A stretch of DNA of 16,106 nucleotides from Nocardiopsaceae bacterium (GTDB lineage: Bacteria; Actinomycetota; Actinomycetes; Streptosporangiales; Streptosporangiaceae): positions 1 through 16,106 of the forward strand of contig JAIRTY010000352.1 in the NCBI GenBank assembly GCA_031254715.1. The letters are read 5' to 3'. The notes under the pieces were generated by a model. The model saw nothing but the letters and a program-made list of their open reading frames with translations. It was not told the origin of the DNA and searched no databases. Below, piece after piece: positions 7,004 to 14,270 of this stretch. How positions within the stretch are numbered: the stretch's first letter is position 1; each line of letters opens with the position of its first letter. The translations under genes were made by a program, and so were the position numbers.

Positions 7004-8278
7004 GTGCCAGAGCCGCGAACTGGCTACCGGGCCGGGATCGTGCCGCCGCTGGCCGATGGATTCAGCGCCCGGCCCGAGACCGGTCCAGGCACCCCGGCCG
7101 CCGTCCTGCCGCCGGGGCACGCCCTGGTGCTGGCGGACCCGGCGCCGCCGCGGGGGCGGAGCGACACCTTGGCCGGCGGGACCGGCAAGACGCAGCTGGC
7201 TGTTTACCTCGCCGAGTCGCTCTGGCAGGCTCGCCAGATCGCCCTGCTGATATGGGTGATCGCCGCCACCCGGGCATCCGTGCAATTCGGCTTCGCGCAG
7301 GCGTTCACCGAGCTGACCGGCGCGCAGCCGGCCGGCGATGCCGAGGAGGTGGCCCACCGGTTCCTGGCCTGGCTGGCCCGGGCGGGCCAGCCGTGGCTGG
7401 TGGTGCTCGACGACCTGGCCGACCCGGCGGCCCTGGCCGGGCTGTGGCCGGACGGGCTGGACGGCCGGGTCGTGGTCACCGCCCGGCACGCAGGGACGGT
7501 GGCCGGCCGTCCCGGCGCCACGGTGTTCCCGGTCGGCGGCTTCAGCTCCCGGGAATCGCTCAGCTACCTCATGGGGCGGCTGAGCGCCGACCCGGACCAG
7601 CGGCTCGGCGCGGTGGACCTGGCCGACGAACTGGCGGGCGAGCCGCTGGCGCTGGCGCAGGCCAGCGCGACCATTGCCAGCTCGGATCTCACCTGCCGTG
7701 AGTACCGGGACCTGTTCCGCCAGCGGCGGGAGGAGATCGCCGAGCCGGGCGGGGCCGGCCCCGGCGCGCGCGCCATCACCTGGACGCTGTCGGTCGAGCA
7801 CGCCGGTCAGCTCGCCCCGGGCCGGCAGGCACAGCCATGCCTCGCGCTGGCCGGCCTGCTCGACCCGCATGGCATCCCGGGCGCGGTCTTCACCACCGCG
7901 GCGGCCGGCGAGTACATCGCGTCAGGGACCGCGCTTCCTGACGGCCCGAGGCGGGCCCGGGCCGTGCTGGCGAGCCTGGAACGGGCCGGGCTGCTGACGA
8001 TCGATCCCGCAAGCGAAGCGCGGACGGTCCGGGTGCATCCCGCGATCCAGTCAGCGGTCCGCGAGACCGCCGCCGATTCCAGGCACGAGCAGGCCGCCGC
8101 GGCCGCGGCCAGGGCACTGCTGGAGGCTTGGCCGGCCGGCGCCGGGCAGCCCTGGCTGGCGGATGCCTTCCGCTCCTGCGCCGGCAGCCTGCCGCGGCGG
8201 CGGGCGGCGTGCTGTGGACCGGCGGTTACCAGGCGCTGCTGTTCCGCCGCGGCCACAGCCTCGACCAGGCCCGGCTGA
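7004..8278 (+). CDS. NB-ARC/STAND NTPase, N-terminal part of a frameshifted NB-ARC-TPR protein (copy 1)
   Basis: The 424-residue frame encodes the switch half of a STAND ATPase. After a short leader with VPPLADGFSARPETGPGT come the Walker A region AGGTGKTQLA (57-66), Walker B WLVVLDD (131-137), the sensor-1 strand GRVVVTAR with Arg161, the GxP motif GEPLALA (212-218), and a winged-helix/MHD-like VHPAIQSAVR (344-353). The Walker A lacks the usual first glycine and sits behind a 10-12 residue segment that appears inserted. From about residue 398 the sequence leaves the homology shared with copy 2 and ends in an unrelated Arg/Cys-rich tail, because one base is missing near 8191-8211. No effector domain is present. 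The start is the first available GTG after an in-frame stop at 6974; no ribosome binding site precedes it. Confidence 0.8.
   Translation: MPEPRTGYRAGIVPPLADGFSARPETGPGTPAAVLPPGHALVLADPAPPRGRSDTLAGGTGKTQLAVYLAESLWQARQIALLIWVIAATRASVQFGFAQAFTELTGAQPAGDAEEVAHRFLAWLARAGQPWLVVLDDLADPAALAGLWPDGLDGRVVVTARHAGTVAGRPGATVFPVGGFSSRESLSYLMGRLSADPDQRLGAVDLADELAGEPLALAQASATIASSDLTCREYRDLFRQRREEIAEPGGAGPGARAITWTLSVEHAGQLAPGRQAQPCLALAGLLDPHGIPGAVFTTAAAGEYIASGTALPDGPRRARAVLASLERAGLLTIDPASEARTVRVHPAIQSAVRETAADSRHEQAAAAAARALLEAWPAGAGQPWLADAFRSCAGSLPRRRAACCGPAVTRRCCSAAATASTRPG
8191..8211 (+). other. -1 frameshift site separating the NTPase and TPR halves of copy 1
   Basis: Copy 2 has 30 bases from the Leu codon of SLAGEAG through the Trp of SLW; copy 1 has 29 between the equivalent Leu and Trp codons. 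The tract is CCGCGGCGGCGGGCGGCG, prone to slippage. Adding one base restores a continuous protein (SLPAAAGGVLW). It may be a real mutation, a phase-variable tract or a sequencing error in a GC-rich run. No canonical X-XXY-YYZ slippery site is present. Confidence 0.75.
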
Positions 8279-9279
8279 CCCGGGCCGCCATCGCGCACTG
8301 GCGGGAGCTGACGGCAGCCTGCGAGCAGGCACTCGGACCCGGCCACCCGGACACCGTGACCGCATCCGACCGGCTGGCGGGCGCGACGCTGGCCGGCGGG
8401 CTCGGCCCCGAGGCCGTCGAGCTGTACCAGCGGGCCGTGGCCGCCAGGACCAGGGCGGCGGGACCCGATCATCCCGGCACGGTCGCGGCCCGCGCGGATC
8501 TCGGCAGCGCGCTGCTCACCGCCGGCCGGTACGACGACGCCATCGACGTGCTCGAGGACGTGCTGCAGGCGCGGGCACGAATCCTGGGGCCGGACGACCC
8601 CGGCACGCTGAAGACAACCGACGACCTGGTCGCCGCCTACCTGGCGGCCGGGCGGTACCCGGAGGCGATCAGGCTGGGCCGGCGGGCACTGACCGACCGC
8701 GAGCAGCGGCAGGGGCCGGGGCATCCGGGCACCATCGCCGCCAGGGAGACTCTCGCCAGCGCCTGCCTGGCGGCCGGCCGCCCGAAGGACGCGGTCGCGC
8801 ACTACCGCCGGGCGCTGTCGGACCGGGAGCGCAGCTGCGGGCCGGACGACCCCGCCACCATCGCCACCGTCCGCGCGCTCGCTGGCGCCCATCACGCGGC
8901 GCGGCGGCTGCGGGAGGCGCTGCCGCTGTACGAGCGGGCGCTCCGCGATCTCGAGCGGGTACAGGGGCCCGATCACCCGGACACCCTCGGCGCGCGCGGC
9001 AACCTGGCCTCCGCCTATCACTCGACCGGCCGGATGGCCACCGCGCTGGAGCTCTACGAACGGAGCCGGGCCGACTGCCAGCGGGTGCTCGGCCCCTATC
9101 ACCCGGACACGCTCGCCGCGCAGGCGAACCTGGCGCACGCCTGGTACGCGATGGGCCGGGGGGACGAGGCGCTCGCGCTGCTGCAGGCCACGCTGGCGGA
9201 TTGCGAGCGGGTGCTGCCCCCCGGCGATCAGTTGACAACCGCGGTCAGGGAGAGCCTGGCCGCGGTGGAACGGGGCTAG
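8209..9279 (+). CDS. Kinesin-light-chain-type TPR domain, C-terminal part of frameshifted NB-ARC-TPR protein (copy 1)
   Basis: This frame continues the protein interrupted by the frameshift. It consists of about eight 42-residue tetratricopeptide repeats, each ending near GPxHPxT: GPGHPDT, GPDHPGT, GPDDPGT, GPGHPGT, GPDDPAT, GPDHPDT, GPYHPDT, and a decayed last one. Each repeat carries an A-x-x-x-Y/L-x-x-A-L helix pattern. This is the 42-mer TPR type (TPR_10/TPR_12) found in STAND NTPases and kinesin light chains, where it forms a ligand- or partner-binding superhelix. There is no good independent start. The frame is open from 8128 (TTG), and I give the GTG at 8209, the first plausible codon after the shift, as a formal start. 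Joined to the preceding frame, the ancestral protein would be about 758 residues. It ends 37 bases before the convergent aminotransferase gene. Confidence 0.75.
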   Translation: MLWTGGYQALLFRRGHSLDQARLTRAAIAHWRELTAACEQALGPGHPDTVTASDRLAGATLAGGLGPEAVELYQRAVAARTRAAGPDHPGTVAARADLGSALLTAGRYDDAIDVLEDVLQARARILGPDDPGTLKTTDDLVAAYLAAGRYPEAIRLGRRALTDREQRQGPGHPGTIAARETLASACLAAGRPKDAVAHYRRALSDRERSCGPDDPATIATVRALAGAHHAARRLREALPLYERALRDLERVQGPDHPDTLGARGNLASAYHSTGRMATALELYERSRADCQRVLGPYHPDTLAAQANLAHAWYAMGRGDEALALLQATLADCERVLPPGDQLTTAVRESLAAVERG

Positions 9280-9316
9280 ATCAGCCTGTCCTACCGGACG
9301 AGCCGATCCACCCCCA

Positions 9317-10795
9317 TTAGGACGCGCCCTGGGCCGCGATACCCGACCGTGCCTCGGCCATGGTCATCGCCCGGTCCAGGATGCCGACCGCCCTGTCGAC
9401 CAGCTCCTTGTCGATGACCAGCGACGGAATGAGCTGGAACCGGTTGTAGAAGTAGCCGCCCTTCTCGAACAGCAGCCCCTCCCGCACGCAGAAGTCGAGC
9501 ATCCACCCTGCTTCCTCCGCAGCAGGCTCCTTCGTGGTCCGGTCGCGCACGAACTCCAGCCCCAGGAACAGCCCTCGCGCATCAACCCAGCCCAGGATCG
9601 GGTGCCGCTCCTGCAGTGCCCGGAGCTGGTCGGCGAAGTAGTCCCCGGTCTCGGCGGCCCGCCCGACGAGGCCCTCGGCCTCGTACACGTCCAGGGTGGC
9701 GTTCGCGGCCGCGCAGGCCAGCGCGGTGGCCGCGAACGTGCCGACGTGCGCGCCCGGGCCCCAGGACGCCGCGATCTCGTCGTCGGCGATGACCGCTGAT
9801 ACCGGCAGCCCGCTGGCCAGGCCCTTGGAGACCAGCATCAGGTCGGGGGACACCTGCTCATGGTCACAGGCCCACATCCGGCCGGTGCGCCCCATCCCGG
9901 CCTGGATCTCATCGTCGATGAGCAGGAACCCGAACTCGTCGCACAGCTCGCGCATGCCGCGCAGGTAGCCATCGCCGGGGATGATGTAGCCGGCGCTGGC
10001 CTGCATCGGCTCCAGCAGCACGGCGGCGACGTTGGAGACGCCGGCCCGGTGCTCGGTGAACGGCGACTCCTTGCCGAGCAGCAGCCGCCGGGTGAATTCC
10101 AGGCATGCCTCGGCGCAGTGCTCCGGCGGCGCGCCCACCGGGCACCGGTACGGATAGGAGTAGGGGATCTTGGCGTGGCCGCTGTCGGCGGGCAGCACCG
10201 GGTAATGGAAGGCCCACATGCCGCCCTTGGCGGTGGTGGCCATGGTGGCGCCGGTGGTGCCGTGATAGCCGCCGTAGCCAGAGAGGATGATCGGGGCGCC
10301 GGTGTACCAGCGGGCGAGCCTGATCGCCAGTTCCGCGGCGTCGGCGCCGGTGGTCCCGAACACCACCCGGCGGCGGCGGTCACCCGGCGCCAGCGCGGCC
10401 AGCCGCGCAGCCAGCCGCTCCCGCTGCTCGCCGGGCAGGTCGAAGTAGTGCAGCAGCCGGCCGGCCTGGCCGGATACCGCCGCGGTGACCGCGGGGTGGC
10501 AGTGGCCGAGGTTCGACACCGAGAATCCGGCCAGCAGGTCGACGTACTCCTTCCCGTCGGCGTCCCAGACCAGGGCACCCTCACCGCGCACGATCGCGGG
10601 CGGGCAGCCGAACAGTGCGAAGCCGACCTGGCCGGTCGACTCGGCGCGGACGTGCTCGCGGAGGATCTCCTTGCTGCGCGGCCCGTACCCGGACGCTTCT
10701 ACCCGCTCGAGCAGCTCCGCCGGGCTCGCATGGAGCCGTTCCCGCTGCGCCACCAGCCGTTCGCTAAACGCTCGCGGGTCCACTGCCTGCTCCAT
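9317..10795 (-). CDS. PLP-dependent class III aminotransferase
   Basis: This 492-residue enzyme belongs to the class III (omega-)aminotransferase fold. A longer than usual N-terminus (about 60 residues) precedes WDADGKEYVDLLAG (77-90). GTTGADAAE (147-155) lies in the phosphate-binding region. YHGTTGATMAT follows, then LLIDDEIQAGMGRTG (291-305), whose aspartate contacts the PLP nitrogen. The Schiff-base lysine is K324 in LMLVSKGLASGLP. GTFAATALACAAA (352-364) completes the family pattern. These enzymes move amino groups from omega- or alpha-amino compounds to 2-oxoacids. Exact substrate cannot be told; 4-aminobutyrate-, ornithine- or diamine-like compounds are possible. ATG at 10795 follows AGGAG, which contains the TAG stop of the phosphoesterase, 8 bases away. 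It is the last gene of the permease operon, so it probably acts on the imported amine or amino acid. Confidence 0.9.
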   Translation of the reverse strand: MEQAVDPRAFSERLVAQRERLHASPAELLERVEASGYGPRSKEILREHVRAESTGQVGFALFGCPPAIVRGEGALVWDADGKEYVDLLAGFSVSNLGHCHPAVTAAVSGQAGRLLHYFDLPGEQRERLAARLAALAPGDRRRRVVFGTTGADAAELAIRLARWYTGAPIILSGYGGYHGTTGATMATTAKGGMWAFHYPVLPADSGHAKIPYSYPYRCPVGAPPEHCAEACLEFTRRLLLGKESPFTEHRAGVSNVAAVLLEPMQASAGYIIPGDGYLRGMRELCDEFGFLLIDDEIQAGMGRTGRMWACDHEQVSPDLMLVSKGLASGLPVSAVIADDEIAASWGPGAHVGTFAATALACAAANATLDVYEAEGLVGRAAETGDYFADQLRALQERHPILGWVDARGLFLGLEFVRDRTTKEPAAEEAGWMLDFCVREGLLFEKGGYFYNRFQLIPSLVIDKELVDRAVGILDRAMTMAEARSGIAAQGAS

Positions 10796-10803
10796 TAAGT
10801 CTC

Positions 10804-11754
10804 CTACCCCGCCGGAAGCTGGTACTTCCGCACGCCAGCCCGCCCGTCAAGCTCGAGCAATGCTCCCCGCAGGATCCCGTCCCCGTACTCGCTGCCCGGG
10901 TTGATGGCGAGGGTCCGGCCGAGCCTGACCGCGCCGCGGGATTCGTGGATGTGCCCGTGCAGCCCCAGCATCGGCTGGTGCCGTTCCAGCGCCCGCCGCA
11001 CCGCCTCGGAGCCGACCGGCTCCATCACCACGGCGCCGCCCCTGACCTTGGGCTTGAGCGAGCCGTCGAGCGCCGGGGCCAGGTCGAGACCGGTCCGGGC
11101 CGGCGGGACGTGCAGGTTGAACACGGCGCGCTCGGGCCGCGCGACCCCGGCGGCCAGCTTCTCGATCCGCTGCTCCAGGTCCGCGTCGTCCATCTCCCGC
11201 GGGGTGTGCCAGGGGGTGCGATTGGACCAGCCGACGGACATCATCGTGACCCCCTCGCCCAGCTCGACGAGCTGGTCCTCGGGCTCGGTCAGCACCGGTG
11301 AGGACTGCAGGATCTCCTGCAGCTCGGGCGGATCATCGTTGCCGCACATCGCGTACAGCTTGACCCCTGTGCCCGCGAGCCGCTCCGCGGCCAGGCCGAG
11401 CCAGCGGTCGAGCGTCTCGGCCATCAGCGACAGGAAGACCCGCTGCACCGCCGCCGGGTCGTCCCAGACCTCGTCAAGCTCGGCCTCGGTGGTCCGGTAG
11501 GGATAGAAGCCCATGCCCCTGATCCGCGCCTCGGCCTGGTCGAGCTCTGCCAGGGACAGTACCTGGTCGCCGGTGAACTGCCGGATGAGGTAGCCCCCGC
11601 CGGGGGCCGCCACCACCGGGACCACGGCCTTGCCGGAGACGTCCCCGCCCATGATCAGCGTGTCGGCGCCGTAGAACTTGGCCGCGTTCAGGAACTTGCG
11701 CCAGCACACCTCCGAGCCGTGGATATCGGTGGCGAAGTACACCCGCATCGTCAC
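10804..11754 (-). CDS. Calcineurin-like metallophosphoesterase (Icc-related)
   Basis: This 316-residue protein has all the metal-binding motifs of the calcineurin-like superfamily: DIHG (D10, H12), GGD (D38), GNDD in place of GNHD (N139), a lone histidine in NLHVPP (H215) and the closing GLHGHIH (H266, H268, H270). The family hydrolyses phosphomonoesters or diesters, including nucleotides and cyclic nucleotides, with two metal ions. I chose GTG at 11754 because AGGAGG lies 7 bases upstream and its GTGA overlaps the stop of the nucleotidyltransferase gene; ATG at 11748 would be two codons shorter. Being coupled to a nucleotidyltransferase suggests, as inference only, that it removes a group that partner adds, or hydrolyses its product. 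The substrate cannot be derived. Confidence 0.88.
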   Translation of the reverse strand: MTMRVYFATDIHGSEVCWRKFLNAAKFYGADTLIMGGDVSGKAVVPVVAAPGGGYLIRQFTGDQVLSLAELDQAEARIRGMGFYPYRTTEAELDEVWDDPAAVQRVFLSLMAETLDRWLGLAAERLAGTGVKLYAMCGNDDPPELQEILQSSPVLTEPEDQLVELGEGVTMMSVGWSNRTPWHTPREMDDADLEQRIEKLAAGVARPERAVFNLHVPPARTGLDLAPALDGSLKPKVRGGAVVMEPVGSEAVRRALERHQPMLGLHGHIHESRGAVRLGRTLAINPGSEYGDGILRGALLELDGRAGVRKYQLPAG

Positions 11755-12482
11755 CGGGTCACCTCCTCGGGGAGCTGGTACCAGCGCATCCGCCGGCCCA
11801 CCCTGGCCCGCAGCCGCCACCCGCCGGTCTTCGGCGCAGCCAGCAAGCCCGCCAGTATCGCCTCGATCCGGCCTGCGATCCGCTCCCGGTCGCCGCGCGC
11901 TGCCGGGAGCGTTCCCAGCGCGGCTGCGGTGGCCCGCAGATTGTCCGTGACGGTGGTGTAAAGGCCCCAGTCGGCGCCGCAGGTCCCGGTCAGCTGGGCG
12001 AGGTTGAGCAGGCCGGGACCGTCGGTGGCGGCGGGCTCGTGGTCCCACAGCAGCATCGCGGTGTCCGCCAGGTCCTTGGCATTGACCTCGGCGATCTGCA
12101 GCTTGGTGAGGAGCAGCTCGGCGGCTGCCAGGGTCTCCGGCTCGGCCTCCAGCCTGGCCCCCAGGTCGAGCGTGTGCGACATCTCGAAGGTGTCAAGGAA
12201 CACGTCGACCTGACAGCCCCCGGGGCCGTGGTAGAGCAGCCGCCGCGCGCCGTGGGTGGCGTTGAAGACCCGTGCCGGCGCGAAGCCGGTCTCCTCCAGC
12301 ACCGCCCGCAGCGCGCGGGACTGCCGCCGGTGGGCCACCACATCGATGTCGGGGTAGTCGCGGCCGAGCGCCGCGCGGGCCGCCGGGGAGCTCCGCAGCC
12401 AGATGGCCACCCCGCCGATCAGCCGGACCGGGATGCCGCCGGCGGCCGCGGCGGCCACGACCGACCGCCCGGCCGCCACCAT
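11751..12482 (-). CDS. Nucleotidyltransferase-fold protein (MNT/AbiEii-like)
   Basis: About 243 residues. The N-terminal half has the nucleotidyltransferase core: RLIGGVAIWLRSS (glycines 23-24) and DYPDIDVVA (D45, D47) form the G-G...DxD motif. The third acidic position is probably D93 in CQVDVFLD. The rest is helical (AAAELLLTKLQIAEVNAKDLADTAMLL), like the MNT/AbiEii helical part, then a basic C-terminus (GGWRLRARVGRRMRW). Such proteins transfer nucleotides to proteins, RNA or small molecules; some are toxins or antitoxins. The start is uncertain: ATG at 12482 is the first in-frame ATG, while the frame is open to a TTG at 12527 inside the permease gene. Neither has a clear ribosome binding site. 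The stop overlaps the GTG of the phosphoesterase, so translation is coupled. Function is unknown. Confidence 0.78.
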   Translation of the reverse strand: MVAAGRSVVAAAAAGGIPVRLIGGVAIWLRSSPAARAALGRDYPDIDVVAHRRQSRALRAVLEETGFAPARVFNATHGARRLLYHGPGGCQVDVFLDTFEMSHTLDLGARLEAEPETLAAAELLLTKLQIAEVNAKDLADTAMLLWDHEPAATDGPGLLNLAQLTGTCGADWGLYTTVTDNLRATAAALGTLPAARGDRERIAGRIEAILAGLLAAPKTGGWRLRARVGRRMRWYQLPEEVTR

Positions 12483-12504
12483 CGCCGGCTCGTTAATGTT
12501 CCGC

Positions 12505-14118
12505 TCATTCCGGGGGGATCTCGGCAAACGTCTGGCCGAACTGCATGCCCTGCACGCGCCGGTACAGCCGCACCCCGAGGTAGTAGACGATCCCGAGCAG
12601 CGGGGCGGTGAACGCCTCCAGCATCGGCTTGAACCCGAGCGTGCCCCCGAAGCCGGTGTGGAACGCCACGTAGATCACGAAGATCCAGGAAACCGCCGAT
12701 ATCGCTGCCACCAGCGTTATCACCGGGATGCCGGCCACCCGGGCGCGGGCCCAGCCAGGGCCCTGGGCATGCAGTTGCGGCCGCCGCCAGGGGGCGATCG
12801 CGGCGGAGACCGAGACGATGATGAACGCCAGCGCCATGACCGCGATCACGTTCAGCAGGTAGGCACCGAGGCCCTGGTAGATGTTGAGGTAGTTGAGCAG
12901 TTCCACGATGCAGCCGATGGTGACGGTCGCGATCACCGGGGTGTGGAAGCGATCGGACACGGTGGTCAGCTTCTCGGGCGCCAGCCGGTCGAAGGACCAG
13001 GCGAACATGTTCCTGGTGCCGAGCATGAACCCGGTCGGCGTCCACCACAGGATCGCCAGCACGAAGCACAGCGCGATGAACACCAGCAGCCATTGCGGCC
13101 CCGGCAGGAAGTTGACCAGCGCGGGCAGGTAGGGGAAGAACCCCAGGTGCCAGTGGGCCGAGCCGCCGCCCAGGCCCATGAACACGGCCGCGCCGAAGAA
13201 GTTGAAGCCGAAGTACTTGTAGATCAGGCTGACGCCCACCACGTAGCCGATGGCCGCGAAGAGCAGGCCGCCCAGGATCGAGGTGGTGGCGGTCCGGCGG
13301 ACGTTGCGGATCTCACCCGCGAAGTACCCGGTCCACTGGAAGCCCGTATAGACCTGGAACGAGTAGATCATCCCGAACAGGGTGGCTCCCCAGCCGATGC
13401 CGCCCGCGGCGCTGAAACCGAGGTGCCGGGCCTGCGAGACGATGCCGGTGTAGGTCGCCCCGGAGCCGGCGTTCCAGGCCGACACGAAATGCCCGTGGCT
13501 GCCGACGGCCATGGCCACCAGCCAGGCGATGATGCCGACCCAGACCACGACGAAGGTGATCATCATGTACCGGGCGACGACCCGCACGCCGAAGATCATC
13601 AAGACCGTGAACAGGATCGTCAGCGCGGTCGCGATCAGCATCATCTCGCCGTTGCCCGGTGCGGTGAGCCACGCCCCGTGCCAGCCGCCCACGAACGCGG
13701 CCGCCGGGCCCATGACCGACAGCATGTAGGTGAAGTTGAACGCGATCCAGGTCAGGAACACGAAGGTGAGGGAGAAGTTGGTGAAGAAACCGAAGAAGGG
13801 GCTGAGGGTCCTGGATACCCAGACGTAGTCGCCCCCGGACCGGGGCATGATCACCGTGTAGTACAGGTAGACCAGCCCGCAGGTTGCCACCAGCGGGGTG
13901 GCCAGCAGGAACGACAGCAGCATGTTCGCGTGCGGCCAGAAGGTGGGCGTGAACGCCATTACCTCGGTGATGCCGACGGGAATCAGCACCGCCGAGAAGA
14001 CCAGGTTGAAGGCGTCAAACGCGCTGAGTTCCCGGACCAGGCCGGTCGCGTTCCGTACGAAGAGGTTCCGGCTTCCGCCCGGCGGCTGCGAGCCCGCCCG
14101 GGCTCCGATCGTCGTCAC
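12505..14118 (-). CDS. APC-family amino acid permease
   Basis: This 537-residue integral membrane protein has about 12 hydrophobic segments. It carries the hallmarks of the amino acid-polyamine-organocation superfamily: RELSAFDAFNLVFSAVLIP (TM1 with its unwound stretch), MPRSGGDYVWVSRTLSP (91-107) and GEIRNVRRTATTSILGG, a loop entering a later TM. Length is normal. It probably imports an amino acid, polyamine or related amine by secondary transport, in keeping with the aminotransferase further down the operon. GTG at 14118 follows GGGAGG with 7 bases' spacing. It is the first gene of a four-gene unit on this strand, with a candidate promoter just upstream. The gene after it begins close to or within its end. 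A large antisense ORF across it is a codon-bias shadow. Confidence 0.92.
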   Translation of the reverse strand: MTTIGARAGSQPPGGSRNLFVRNATGLVRELSAFDAFNLVFSAVLIPVGITEVMAFTPTFWPHANMLLSFLLATPLVATCGLVYLYYTVIMPRSGGDYVWVSRTLSPFFGFFTNFSLTFVFLTWIAFNFTYMLSVMGPAAAFVGGWHGAWLTAPGNGEMMLIATALTILFTVLMIFGVRVVARYMMITFVVVWVGIIAWLVAMAVGSHGHFVSAWNAGSGATYTGIVSQARHLGFSAAGGIGWGATLFGMIYSFQVYTGFQWTGYFAGEIRNVRRTATTSILGGLLFAAIGYVVGVSLIYKYFGFNFFGAAVFMGLGGGSAHWHLGFFPYLPALVNFLPGPQWLLVFIALCFVLAILWWTPTGFMLGTRNMFAWSFDRLAPEKLTTVSDRFHTPVIATVTIGCIVELLNYLNIYQGLGAYLLNVIAVMALAFIIVSVSAAIAPWRRPQLHAQGPGWARARVAGIPVITLVAAISAVSWIFVIYVAFHTGFGGTLGFKPMLEAFTAPLLGIVYYLGVRLYRRVQGMQFGQTFAEIPPE

Positions 14119-14153
14119 GCGCGTCCCTCCCGCGGTCGTTAAGCCCTGCCCAG

Positions 14154-14182
14154 AGTGTCCGGCAGCGCCATTGGCACGTCAA
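14154..14182 (-). promoter_or_regulatory. Candidate promoter of the permease operon (TTGACG - 17 - GACACT)
   Basis: On the minus strand TTGACG (14182-14177) and GACACT (14159-14154) are separated by 17 bases, about 36 bases before the GTG start. This fits a vegetative sigma promoter of actinomycetes. One GCCATTGG box (14167-14174) lies in the spacer between the two hexamers, a typical position for a repressor site. Confidence 0.45.
14167..14174 (+). promoter_or_regulatory. GCCATTGG box 1 (possible operator)
   Basis: The box reads GCCATTGG followed by CA; its GCCATTGGC core is a 4-1-4 palindrome. It lies between the -35 and -10 of the candidate permease promoter. A second GCCATTGG occurs 38 bases away at 14205-14212. 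No regulator gene is adjacent, so the binding protein is unknown. Confidence 0.35.
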
Positions 14183-14204
14183 TGCGTCATCTTTGGCGCT
14201 AACT

Positions 14205-14212
14205 GCCATTGG
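14205..14212 (+). promoter_or_regulatory. GCCATTGG box 2 (possible operator)
   Basis: The second exact GCCATTGG in the 152-base divergent region between the permease and NB-ARC copy 2. It is in the same orientation as box 1 and 38 bases from it, start to start. It lies upstream of the permease -35 and overlaps a weak plus-strand -35 (TTGGGC, 14209-14214, with TATCGT at 14230-14235 but only 15 bases between). It could co-regulate both genes. Confidence 0.3.
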
Positions 14213-14270
14213 GCATGATCAAGCCGCCGTATCGTTAGCCGAGCAATCAGTCAGGCTCAGCGGAGGTCCG

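Noticed and set aside
6907..7701. A 264-codon plus-strand ORF starting in the divergent region before NB-ARC copy 1
   Set aside because: It runs through the NTPase sequence in another frame with Arg/Gly/Pro composition and no homology. The frame starting at 7004 contains the Walker motifs.
8191..8211. Programmed -1 ribosomal frameshifting in NB-ARC copy 1
   Set aside because: The tract lacks a canonical slippery heptamer, and copy 2 encodes the same junction without a shift. A missing base is the simpler explanation.
9280..9316. Small inverted repeat between the convergent copy 1 TPR gene and the aminotransferase gene
   Set aside because: Only a 4-bp stem (GTCC-TACC-GGAC) can be found, too weak to call a bidirectional terminator.
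8163..9320. A 385-codon plus-strand ORF overlapping the TPR domain in another frame
   Set aside because: It is Arg/Gly/Ala-rich with no motif. The overlapping frame has regular 42-residue TPRs, so this is a shadow.
12419..12508. ATG at 12508 forming an ATGA overlap with the permease stop
   Set aside because: It looks like a textbook coupled start, but the frame gives only a 29-residue Arg/Trp/Pro peptide. It is not in frame with the nucleotidyltransferase.
12403..14142. A 579-codon plus-strand ORF (His/Gln/Asp/Glu-rich) antisense to the permease
   Set aside because: It mirrors the permease codons. Hydrophobic codons read backwards give His, Gln, Asp and Glu. It has no recognisable domain, while the minus strand encodes a clear 12-TM transporter with a ribosome binding site.
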